From: an uncultured Bacteroidales bacterium
GTDB lineage: Bacteria > Bacteroidota > Bacteroidia > Bacteroidales > UBA3663
DNA length: 9,212 nt
Assembly (NCBI GenBank): GCA_905236195.1
Contig: CAJOOX010000113.1
Span: forward strand, 1-9,212
Direction of reading: 5' to 3'
Part shown: one piece after another, positions 1 through 5,857 of the stretch
Numbering within the stretch: the first letter of the stretch is position 1
Layout: every line of letters starts with the position of its first letter
Position numbers and translations under genes: made by a program
The notes under the pieces: model-generated
Seen by the model: the letters and a program-made list of their open reading frames with translations, nothing else
What the model was told of the DNA's origin: nothing
Databases searched by the model: none

Positions 1-40
1 AATTGTGAAATTGTCCGATAGTCCAATTAAAATTTGGCTG

Positions 41-72
41 CAAAGTTACTGAATTTCAAGCAATTCTCCAAA
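41..72 (-). promoter_or_regulatory. Promoter for a leftward gene outside the window
   Basis: On the minus strand TTTG (72-69) is followed by exactly 20 bases and then TAACTTTG (48-41), which matches the Bacteroidetes housekeeping promoter consensus (-33 TTTG, -7 TAnnTTTG). Transcription would begin near 35-38 and run off the left edge, so the next gene to the left is probably also on the minus strand. The site lies about 80 bases past the stop of the helix-hairpin-helix gene. I see no clear intrinsic terminator for that gene in between, so some readthrough is possible. Confidence 0.6.
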
Positions 73-153
73 TCTTGGGCTCAAATTCAATGCTTTTTAT
101 GCACTTAAATGCGCTTTTTAACTTTTTATGTCGTCTTTTGTTGGCCGAAAATC

Positions 154-951
154 TCAAAATTCGAGATAAAAACGGAGTCTTTGGATATCGTCTTCCGAAA
201 ATTCTTCCAACTGTTTCAACGCTTGGATGGAGGAAAGATTGCCCCAGTTTCTGCGGTAATTGAACAGCGCCTTAACCTGCTCATAATTCAAGTAGGGATG
301 ATGAACCAGCGTCTTGAAATCCGAATGGTTGACATTCAGTTTCCGAATCTGACCGGGATCGGCTGCCATCCATTGTGACACCCATTCGGGCAACATCTCC
401 TGTGCCTTTTCCCACTTCAGTTTCTCGCCCAGCTGCAACGGAGAATAGAATCCGCCCAACTGGTCTCTATACCTTATTATATTTAAAGCAGTCGTACTGC
501 CGATTCCCGGAATTTTTTTCAACAGGGTAGTGTCGGCCGTATTCAGTTCCACGCGTGTCGGTTCTTGAAATTTCTCCTGCTTCGGATAATCGTCCTTTTT
601 TTTCTGTGTTATCGGAATGTAGGGAACCGAACTTGCAGAATCGACGGCTTCCTTCCTGCTGTCTGCCTTTTTGCGCGTTACCGGCGCGGAATCCCCCCCG
701 GGCTCGGAAACTCTCCTCTTCTCGCCTTCTACCTGAAACGGCACATAACGGGCCGAGAGGGTATCCTGCCCAACCGAAGCCAGCATTTCCAACTGACGGA
801 TGCGGTCCTCCATTCTGGCGTTCTGTTCTTTCAGATTCCGCACCTGCACCACAGCTCTGGCCACAAAAAATGCGACCACCAGAGCCACCAAAAACAGCAG
901 ACCGTTCCGGACGTTCTGCATCATTCCGCTATGATTCTTTTTTTCAGCCAT
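154..951 (-). CDS. Membrane-anchored helix-hairpin-helix (ComEA-like) protein
   Basis: Numbered from the chosen start, the protein has 265 residues. There is a short charged N-terminus, one hydrophobic segment at about 17-36, a likely coiled coil at 36-60, a charged linker to about 133, then two helix-hairpin-helix units. Unit one (about 134-183) has the classic ComEA pattern VELNTAD followed by PGIG at 148-151. Unit two (about 203-265) is more diverged (KLNVNHSDF, then NYRRNWG). Such units usually bind DNA without sequence specificity, and ComEA relatives hold DNA at the membrane during uptake; whether this protein does so is not shown. An ATG 16 codons upstream (999) extends the frame, but a promoter -7 element at 969-976 lies downstream of it, so 951 is the better start. 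It is a single gene with no competence genes visible beside it. The fold is secure, the cellular role unknown. Confidence 0.85.
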   Translation of the reverse strand: MAEKKNHSGMMQNVRNGLLFLVALVVAFFVARAVVQVRNLKEQNARMEDRIRQLEMLASVGQDTLSARYVPFQVEGEKRRVSEPGGDSAPVTRKKADSRKEAVDSASSVPYIPITQKKKDDYPKQEKFQEPTRVELNTADTTLLKKIPGIGSTTALNIIRYRDQLGGFYSPLQLGEKLKWEKAQEMLPEWVSQWMAADPGQIRKLNVNHSDFKTLVHHPYLNYEQVKALFNYRRNWGNLSSIQALKQLEEFSEDDIQRLRFYLEF

Positions 952-968
952 ATGATTCTTGTGTGCTG

Positions 969-1000
969 CAAAGATACGAAAAGTTTTCGAAACATTCACA
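969..1000 (-). promoter_or_regulatory. Promoter of the HHH protein gene
   Basis: The minus strand carries a perfect -7 element TATCTTTG (976-969). The tetramer 20 bases upstream is TGTG (1000-997), one mismatch from TTTG. The predicted transcript starts near 963-966, leaving a leader of only about 12-15 bases before the ATG at 951. This placement excludes the longer reading frame starting at 999. Confidence 0.55.
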
Positions 1001-1030
1001 CATTCTGCCTCAAATTAACACTTCTCACAC

Positions 1031-1064
1031 AAAAAAACTCTCACCGTCCTTCCGACAATGAGAG
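1031..1064 (-). terminator. Intrinsic terminator of the candidate small RNA
   Basis: On the minus strand an 11-base-pair stem (CTCTCATTGTC with GACGGTGAGAG, two G-U pairs) closes a five-base loop GGAAG and is followed at once by seven T. This is a textbook Rho-independent terminator. No protein gene ends just before it: nrdG stops almost 300 bases upstream, beyond the small-RNA promoter. Confidence 0.85.
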
Positions 1065-1230
1065 CTATGGGTACAAAAGCAGTTTCGATGATGTTCTAAT
1101 CTCGTAATAACAATAATTTTGGTTTGAAACCGAAAAATCAATCACATCTGAAAATTTCCCATAAACTAACAATTAATAAAACCTATATCGTTACCGATTT
1201 GAATCGGCGAGTTTTAATTGAATTATGACA
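1031..1230 (-). ncRNA. Candidate small structured RNA, class unknown
   Basis: A transcript of about 195-200 bases is predicted between a canonical promoter (1234-1265) and a strong intrinsic terminator (1031-1064), with no convincing reading frame inside; the longest ATG frame I noticed is six codons. In RNA order, possible helices are: CCGAT/ATCGG with a four-base loop (1207-1194); directly adjacent TAACGAT/ATTGTTA, seven pairs with one G-U (1193-1187 with 1173-1167); a long-range TATGGG/CCCATA helix (1163-1158 with 1071-1066); nested in it CGGTTTC/GAAACTG, seven pairs with one G-U (1132-1126 with 1086-1080); and the terminator hairpin. The HHH gene has its own promoter 55 bases beyond the T-tract, which favours a free-standing RNA over a leader. 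An attenuator or riboswitch upstream of that gene is the alternative. I do not recognise the family; it does not match SRP RNA, tmRNA or RNase P as I know them. Confidence 0.6.
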
Positions 1231-1233
1231 CTG

Positions 1234-1265
1234 CAAAGATAGTCTGTTTTTTTGATTTATGCAAA
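1234..1265 (-). promoter_or_regulatory. Promoter of the candidate small RNA
   Basis: On the minus strand TTTG (1265-1262), a 20-base spacer and TATCTTTG (1241-1234) form a perfect Bacteroidetes vegetative promoter, identical in both boxes and spacing to the nrdD and rsmH promoters in this window. Transcription should begin near 1228-1231. It lies about 80 bases downstream of the nrdG stop codon and does not serve nrdG. Confidence 0.75.
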
Positions 1266-1347
1266 TAATTTTGCAGAAATATGTAGATTGAGGGATTTTT
1301 TTTATATTTTTTATCATTTAATCCCCTTTTTAAGCCTCCTGGAGCCA

Positions 1348-1812
1348 CTATTTCTTCTGGAATCGATGTGTGATATCCTGCCATCCGTCTGCCTCTTTCT
1401 TATAAAGACGCTGGTTGGTGCGGGGAGATTTCAGGGGGCCCAGATGGGCGATGTATGGCCCCTGTTTCAGATAATCAAACACATCGCGGTCTATTAGCCG
1501 GGGGAAATACTGCCGGCCGCTCCACCATGAGACTTTGAGATTGGGATGCTTAGCGCGGATATGGTGAGCCAACGCTGCGATACCCTCCGGATCAGCGTCA
1601 CCGCCCATGAATGAAACACAGGTTATATCATCGGATTGTCTTTCAATCAGATCATCCAAAGTCTCTGGCGTCAGCTCTTCGCCTATGTCTTCCCACAAAT
1701 ACTTACTGTGACAGCCCGGACAGTGACATGGACAGCCGGAAAGGTTGATTGCCAACGTTGTCTCGTCCGGAATCTCCTGAAAAACAATGTCTGTATTTAC
1801 AAATTTGAGCAT
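1348..1812 (-). CDS. nrdG: Anaerobic ribonucleotide reductase activating protein
   Basis: This is a 154-residue radical SAM activase. It uses S-adenosylmethionine and a 4Fe-4S cluster to place the glycyl radical on NrdD in the cytoplasm under anaerobic conditions. The cluster-binding motif CX3CX2C is at C27, C31 and C34 (in GCPCHCPGCHSKYLW), matching the NrdG pattern ending CPGC. The glycine-rich SAM-binding stretch is MGGDADP at 69-75, and SWWSGRQ fits the conserved WSG strand. The length is usual for NrdG. The start at 1812 begins MLKFVNTDIVFQEIPDE, as expected for the family. It lies 129 bases downstream of nrdD in the same direction. No TAnnTTTG element is visible in the gap, so it probably depends on transcription from the nrdD promoter passing through the hairpin at 1858-1905. 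Confidence 0.95.
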   Translation of the reverse strand: MLKFVNTDIVFQEIPDETTLAINLSGCPCHCPGCHSKYLWEDIGEELTPETLDDLIERQSDDITCVSFMGGDADPEGIAALAHHIRAKHPNLKVSWWSGRQYFPRLIDRDVFDYLKQGPYIAHLGPLKSPRTNQRLYKKEADGWQDITHRFQKK

Positions 1813-1820
1813 ATTCTATC

Positions 1821-1841
1821 ATGGCGTATTTTCTTCGCCAT
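1821..1841 (-). promoter_or_regulatory. Small hairpin just before the nrdG start codon
   Basis: A perfect six-base inverted repeat (ATGGCG/CGCCAT) with a nine-base loop ends eight bases before the nrdG ATG. In the nrdD-nrdG transcript it would place a stable stem against the ribosome landing zone. It could affect translation or mark a processing point; chance is also possible. Confidence 0.35.
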
Positions 1842-1857
1842 CAGTTTATTCTGACAT

Positions 1858-1905
1858 AAAAAGCCCGCCACCCTTACTTATCCTTTTTTCCGAAAGAGTG
1901 GCGGG
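1858..1905 (-). terminator. Terminator-like hairpin between nrdD and nrdG
   Basis: In minus-strand reading an eight-pair, very GC-rich stem CCCGCCAC/GTGGCGGG (1905-1898 with 1871-1864) is followed by C and five T. The loop is long (26 bases) but can fold further by pairing TCTTT with AAGGA. It begins 36 bases after the nrdD stop. Because nrdG has no visible promoter of its own, this looks like a partial terminator that lets some transcripts through. That would make nrdD message more abundant than nrdG, in keeping with an activase needed in lower amounts. Confidence 0.6.
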
Positions 1906-1941
1906 GAGAGCTTTGCCTTCGAGCATCGCCCTGTTGTTTCC

Positions 1942-4065
1942 TTAAGCTTGCTTGGGTTCAGCGATAGGCTTGGCGCCCTGGTGCAGATAATAACGGCGCG
2001 AAGCTTCCTGCTGACGGGGCTGCGAGAAGTTCGAGACACGTTTCAGATAGCCGATGATACGGGTCATGTAGTCCACATTCTTCGAGTGACATTTGGGGCA
2101 TTCATGCAGATAGCGTTTGTCGATGTTGCCGCAGTCATTACAGATGGTGTTGGGAATATTGAACGTGAAGTAGTTGCAACCTTCCTTGGCAGCCACTCGG
2201 AGCAATTGGGCATACTGTTCTTTCGTGAGGTGCTCCTCCAGATTCATGTGGAGTGCTGAGCCGCCCGTAAGATGTTCGATGTAGGGTGCGCCGTGAAGTT
2301 TGAACTTGTCGATGATGGTGAGCGAAGTATCCTCAACCACATAGAAATAGCTGTTGTAGCAGTCGCGCGGAACGAAGTAGCCGTCCTCACGGTCCCACTT
2401 GGCATGCTTCACACCGACGTTCTCGGCGGGAATCATCTCACAATTGAACATCACTTCCTTGGTCCTGTACTCCTTGTTCTTCTTCTCAACAAGACCCAGA
2501 ACGGTCTGCACAAACTGAAGATACTCGGGATTCGGGTTAATCTTGAGTCCCATGAACTCGGCGGCCTCTACCAGACCGTTCACTCCGATGGTGAGATATT
2601 GGCGGGCAATGTTGATGTAGCCGGAATCGAAGAGCGGCAGCATGCCTGCTTTCTGGAACTCCTTGAGATTCTCATTGTAGGCAAGCTGAACCTTGTGGCA
2701 GAGATCAATGATGTCGGTCAGGTACTCCTTGTAATCCATCTTGTTGTTCACTGCATACTGAATGCAGCGGTTCAGGTTGATGGTAAGCACCGACTTGGAG
2801 CCCGTCGATACACCGCCGGCACCCAGGGTGTAGGAGAATCCGTTGTCGTTAATCTCGTTGCGCAGACGGCAGCAGGATGCGAGCGAGTCGGCATTCTCGC
2901 TCATGTAGGTGAAGAACGAGTGACCCTCGGCATACATCTCGGCCGTAAAATCGCCCCACTCCCTGTCCATGGGTTCTCCGTCTTTCGAGAGAAGTGCCAT
3001 CGTCTCAACCGGGAACGTGAGAACGGCTTTGGTACGCTCCTTGTTGAACCATTTCATGAATCGTTTCTGGAGCCAGGAGAGACCGTTCCAGTCGGGCTTG
3101 CTTCCGTCGGGGAAACGGAAATCTCCGAAAATCGACTCAAAATAATACTTGTCATAATACGAAATGTTCCAGAATACTGCCTGGAAATTTCTTGCTCCCG
3201 TCGGCTGGTTGATAGAGTAAACAATCTGCTCGAAGCAGTCGGTAATCACTTTGTCAAGTGTGCGGTGCTTCAGCGAGAGATCAACCTCCTTCTCGGGATT
3301 CTTCCAATAGTCTTCGCCGTATTCCTGTCCGATGAAGTAGTTGAGATACATCAGGAACTCGGGCGTAGCACAGGCACCGGCCAGCATCGAGGATACAATG
3401 AAAACCATGTTGATGAACCCGCCGCAGAAAGACTTGAGGTTGGTCGGCGCCGTGGAGTTGCCACCGATGGAAGCGGTACCGCCAATCAGCCAGGGGTACA
3501 TCGTGATGGATGCACAATAGTTGGCAAGATTGGTCTCGTCGTTCTTATAAATAAAGTGGTGCGTGAGTAAGTCAATATAGCGGTCGGCCATTTCCTTGCC
3601 GTACATTTTCTTAATCCTGTCGGTCAGAAGACGACGGTTCAGACGGATGAAAGAGCCCTTGGGCAACTCTCCAATCAGCGTGGCGATGTTCTTGTGTTCT
3701 ACATTGGCGTTGGCGTCATACTTCGAACCCGTCGCAGCATTGCCTTCTGCACAATAGTCAGATAGGAATTTGATACGCTCCAGCGTTTCGCGGTCCTCGC
3801 TGTGGGCCTGACGGTAAAGCATAAACGACTTGGCCACTTTGTAATAGCCTTCCTCCATGAGCGCGGTTTCCACCTGATTCTGGATTTCCTCGACCGTGAT
3901 GTTCTCATGAATGTCGAGGTGACTCAGCACCTTCGAAAGGGCCGACAAGTCAACAGGCTGGTCTACTGACTGGAACGCCTTGATGATGGCGTTCATGATT
4001 TTGTCGAGCGAGAAACGTACGCTCTGTCCATCACGTTTGGTGATGCTGAATAACTGATTGTCCAT
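1942..4065 (-). CDS. nrdD: Anaerobic ribonucleoside-triphosphate reductase
   Basis: The 707-residue catalytic subunit of class III ribonucleotide reductase converts ribonucleoside triphosphates to deoxy forms without oxygen. An ATP-cone allosteric domain occupies about residues 5-95 (ITKRDGQSVRFSLDKI to YRQAHSED). The glycyl-radical barrel follows. Candidate active-site cysteines lie in ANYCAS (C184) and ASCCRLRN (C398/C399); which one carries the thiyl radical I cannot decide by eye. A four-cysteine zinc site (C642, C645, C656, C659) precedes the radical motif RIIGYLKRVSNFS, where G672 is the radical glycine, 35 residues from the end. All expected parts are present and the frame is intact. 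The start at 4065 gives MDNQLFSITKRDG, right at the cone. A perfect promoter lies about 120 bases upstream and nrdG follows. Prevotella NrdD proteins of this ATP-cone type have been studied structurally, which fits the taxonomic guess. Confidence 0.97.
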   Translation of the reverse strand: MDNQLFSITKRDGQSVRFSLDKIMNAIIKAFQSVDQPVDLSALSKVLSHLDIHENITVEEIQNQVETALMEEGYYKVAKSFMLYRQAHSEDRETLERIKFLSDYCAEGNAATGSKYDANANVEHKNIATLIGELPKGSFIRLNRRLLTDRIKKMYGKEMADRYIDLLTHHFIYKNDETNLANYCASITMYPWLIGGTASIGGNSTAPTNLKSFCGGFINMVFIVSSMLAGACATPEFLMYLNYFIGQEYGEDYWKNPEKEVDLSLKHRTLDKVITDCFEQIVYSINQPTGARNFQAVFWNISYYDKYYFESIFGDFRFPDGSKPDWNGLSWLQKRFMKWFNKERTKAVLTFPVETMALLSKDGEPMDREWGDFTAEMYAEGHSFFTYMSENADSLASCCRLRNEINDNGFSYTLGAGGVSTGSKSVLTINLNRCIQYAVNNKMDYKEYLTDIIDLCHKVQLAYNENLKEFQKAGMLPLFDSGYINIARQYLTIGVNGLVEAAEFMGLKINPNPEYLQFVQTVLGLVEKKNKEYRTKEVMFNCEMIPAENVGVKHAKWDREDGYFVPRDCYNSYFYVVEDTSLTIIDKFKLHGAPYIEHLTGGSALHMNLEEHLTKEQYAQLLRVAAKEGCNYFTFNIPNTICNDCGNIDKRYLHECPKCHSKNVDYMTRIIGYLKRVSNFSQPRQQEASRRYYLHQGAKPIAEPKQA

Positions 4066-4125
4066 TAAAGTAGGAAAGGGCTATGTTTATTATATATTAT
4101 TGTAGAATGTATTTGTATTAGGCTC

Positions 4126-4184
4126 GCCGATGCATCGTTTTGCGCACAAATGCAGGCCCGGGAAAGTCAAAATCGTAAATCGGC
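4126..4184 (-). repeat. Inverted repeats in the nrdD leader
   Basis: The nrdD leader (about 4066-4183) contains GCCGAT (4126-4131) facing ATCGGC (4179-4184) across 47 bases, and inside it the 10-base perfect palindrome CGATGCATCG (4128-4137) and CCCGGG (4157-4162). The outer repeat begins at the predicted transcript start, so it may form a stem at the very 5' end or be an operator overlapping the start site. No known riboswitch or NrdR box is recognisable. Confidence 0.25.
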
Positions 4185-4186
4185 AG

Positions 4187-4218
4187 CAAAGATAGAGATT
4201 CTTTTCGAGACATCCAAA
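4187..4218 (-). promoter_or_regulatory. Promoter of nrdD-nrdG
   Basis: On the minus strand TTTG (4218-4215), 20 bases, then TATCTTTG (4194-4187) make a perfect Bacteroidetes promoter. Transcription should start near 4181-4184, giving an unusually long leader of about 117 bases before the nrdD ATG. It is divergent from the rsmH promoter, with about 250 bases between the two. Confidence 0.75.
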
Positions 4219-4467
4219 TAATTCCGCATGAAATTTTGTTAATTTTTGTAAATACCCTGTTAAAAGACTTAGTTTTTTGCTGTGTATCTGCTGATTTTGT
4301 CAATATAGACATTTATCAATGAAAACCTTATTAAAAAATTTGCGCCCTTGCTCCGAAGTACTTTCTGCTACCCGGTCATGAAATGACGCAAAACAGACCA
4401 TTTAAATGACAAAATAAACACTTAGAAGAAAATTTGAAGGGCTGAAACGTTATTTTTTCTGAAAATA
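4219..4467. other. AT-rich spacer between divergent promoters
   Basis: This stretch between the nrdD and rsmH promoters has no convincing gene. A 64-codon minus-strand frame (4118-4312) crosses the nrdD promoter and resembles no protein I know. Two short symmetric sites stand out: GTCATGAAATGAC (4375-4387, five-base arms around GAA) and CATTTAAATG (4399-4408, perfect 10-base palindrome), both containing AAATGAC-like sequence and lying 60-90 bases upstream of the rsmH -33 box. They are possible protein-binding sites; nothing in the sequence identifies a regulator. mraZ, common in this position in other genomes, is absent. Confidence 0.4.
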
Positions 4468-4499
4468 TTTGGTTTTTCCGATAAAAAACGCTATCTTTG
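4468..4499 (+). promoter_or_regulatory. Promoter of the dcw cluster (rsmH operon)
   Basis: TTTG (4468-4471), a 20-base spacer and TATCTTTG (4492-4499) match the Bacteroidetes vegetative promoter perfectly. The transcript would begin near 4503-4506, leaving a leader of about 20 bases before the rsmH ATG, which supports that start. No other promoter of this kind is visible in the short gaps of the four genes that follow, so it probably drives them all. Confidence 0.75.
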
Positions 4500-4524
4500 G
4501 AGCATTATTTTCACGCGCGAATAA

Positions 4525-5460
4525 ATGATGTATCATATTCCGGTCATGCTCCAAGAATGCATGGAGGGTCTTCACATTCTTCCTGATGGCATCTATGTTG
4601 ATGTCACTTTCGGGGGCGGAGGCCACAGCAGGGCGATATTGGCCAGGCTGGGAGAAAAGGGACATCTTTTCGGGTTCGATCAGGATGCCGATGCGGAACG
4701 TCATTGGCTGGAGGCCGAACAGGAATCCGACAGCGGTGTGGACCCGCGGTTCACATTCGTCCGGAGCAACTTCCGTTACCTCAAAAACTGGATGCGCTAT
4801 TATGAAGTGGACCATGTGGATGGAATACTCGCCGACCTCGGTGTGTCGAGCCATCACCTCGACGATGCCAAACGGGGTTTCGCTTTCCGATTTGACGCTC
4901 CGCTTGATATGCGAATGAACACGCGTGCCGGCCAGACGGCAGGCGACTTTCTCGCAACCGCCTCCGAACAGGAACTGGAACGGGTACTCTCCCTCTACGG
5001 AGAACTGCGCCAGGCTCGCCGGATGAGTGCGGCCATCGTGAAAGGCAGAATGCAGAAAAGCATTTCCACAACGGGCGACCTCCGCAACATCGTTGCTCCT
5101 TTCATCACCCCCAAAAACGAGAAGAAAGAACTCGCCCAGGTGTTTCAGGCACTCCGCATCGAAGTGAACCGCGAAATGGATGCGCTAGAGGAAATGCTCA
5201 TGGCAGCAACCGAAGTCCTCGCGCCCGGAGGACGTCTCGTGGTGATGACCTACCATAGTCTGGAAGACCGCATTGTCAAAAATGTGATGCGTTCAGGTCA
5301 TGCCGACGGAACCGTCGTCAAGGATTTCTATGGCCGGGTCGAGGCTCCGTTCGAAGCCGTCAACCGCAAGGTCATCGTCGCCTCCGACGATGAAGTCGCC
5401 GCCAATCCCCGGGCCCGTTCCGCCAAACTCCGCGTTGCAGAAAAAATAAAAGAACGATAA
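4525..5460 (+). CDS. rsmH: 16S rRNA (cytosine(1402)-N(4))-methyltransferase
   Basis: RsmH (MraW) methylates N4 of cytosine 1402 in the decoding site of 16S rRNA with S-adenosylmethionine. The 311-residue length is normal. Family motifs run in order: YHIPVM at 3-8 near the start, the SAM-binding loop TFGGGGHS (28-35), the acidic ribose contact near FGFDQD (50-54), DLGVSS (104-109), DMRMN (128-132), FQALRIEVN (207-215), YHSLEDR (243-249) and the C-terminal NPRARSAKLR (294-303). Two ATGs stand in tandem at 4525 and 4528; either could be used, and the predicted transcript start about 20 bases upstream allows both. It is the first gene of the dcw cluster here, without mraZ before it, and is followed after 22 bases by the FtsL-like gene. 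Confidence 0.97.
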   Translation: MMYHIPVMLQECMEGLHILPDGIYVDVTFGGGGHSRAILARLGEKGHLFGFDQDADAERHWLEAEQESDSGVDPRFTFVRSNFRYLKNWMRYYEVDHVDGILADLGVSSHHLDDAKRGFAFRFDAPLDMRMNTRAGQTAGDFLATASEQELERVLSLYGELRQARRMSAAIVKGRMQKSISTTGDLRNIVAPFITPKNEKKELAQVFQALRIEVNREMDALEEMLMAATEVLAPGGRLVVMTYHSLEDRIVKNVMRSGHADGTVVKDFYGRVEAPFEAVNRKVIVASDDEVAANPRARSAKLRVAEKIKER

Positions 5461-5482
5461 TTCTCTTTCTCTATAAATAGAT

Positions 5483-5824
5483 ATGGCTTTTCTTGACAAA
5501 TTCTCCCAGGCTCTCACCAGCGAAGACTCCATCGCCGAAAAAACCCCCAGTTTGCTCACTCGCGACTTCATCATCAAGCATGCAGCCAAACTGGGAATCA
5601 TCATTGTGGCTGCCTGGCTCTATATCGGATTGAGATACAATTGTGAAGCCTCTCTCTACCATCTCAATCAGCTCAAGGAAGAGCTCAACGATGTGCGCTA
5701 TACTACCATCGCCCGATGGGGAGAACTCACTGGCAAGAACAAACCTGACATCATCCGCAGGAAAGTGCTTCAGAGCGACATCACCCTTGAAGCGGCCGAC
5801 GAACCGCCCATCCGGGTAAAATGA
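5483..5824 (+). CDS. ftsL: FtsL-like cell division protein
   Basis: This small bitopic membrane protein of 113 residues has a cytoplasmic N-terminus of about 35 residues, one hydrophobic segment at about 37-50 (LGIIIVAAWLYIGL), then a periplasmic part with a likely coiled coil at about 56-85 and a charged tail. FtsL with its partner FtsB links the divisome to the septal FtsW-FtsI synthase. Sequence similarity to FtsL is too weak to judge by eye. The call rests on size, topology, coiled coil and the position between rsmH and ftsI, where FtsL sits in dcw clusters of many phyla. The gaps are 22 bases before and 33 bases after, so it is almost surely cotranscribed. The sequence is intact, with no odd features. 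Confidence 0.8.
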   Translation: MAFLDKFSQALTSEDSIAEKTPSLLTRDFIIKHAAKLGIIIVAAWLYIGLRYNCEASLYHLNQLKEELNDVRYTTIARWGELTGKNKPDIIRRKVLQSDITLEAADEPPIRVK

Positions 5825-5857
5825 AGTTTTGTGTAATTATTTAAACATCGTAATCTT

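Noticed and set aside
1038..1064. GGAA-containing hairpin considered as an SRP RNA tip
   Set aside because: The symmetric internal loop and AGCA side of SRP domain IV are missing; a perfect stem plus T-tract fits a terminator.
1114..1121. TAATTTTG on the plus strand, matching the -7 consensus
   Set aside because: No TTTG at the right distance upstream and no plus-strand gene downstream; it lies inside the candidate small RNA.
1292..1330. GGGATT/AATCCC repeat followed by CTTTTT on the plus strand
   Set aside because: Six weak pairs with a 22-base loop, and no plus-strand gene upstream to terminate; on the minus strand, after nrdG, it lacks a T-tract.
2272..3570. 432-codon open frame on the plus strand opposite nrdD
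   Set aside because: It is wholly antisense to a clear nrdD with intact motifs; its translation resembles no family and it has no promoter. A shadow of codon bias.
4298..4311. TGTC-AATATA-GACA, a possible NrdR box
   Set aside because: It does not align with the NrdR consensus core, no paired second box is found at the usual spacing, and it lies about 115 bases upstream of the nrdD start site.
4118..4312. 64-codon minus-strand frame upstream of nrdD
   Set aside because: It runs through the nrdD promoter at 4187-4218, has no promoter of its own, and its translation looks random.
5821..5844. ATG overlapping the ftsL stop (ATGA) with a seven-codon frame
   Set aside because: Too short, out of frame with ftsI, and no conserved peptide; probably chance.
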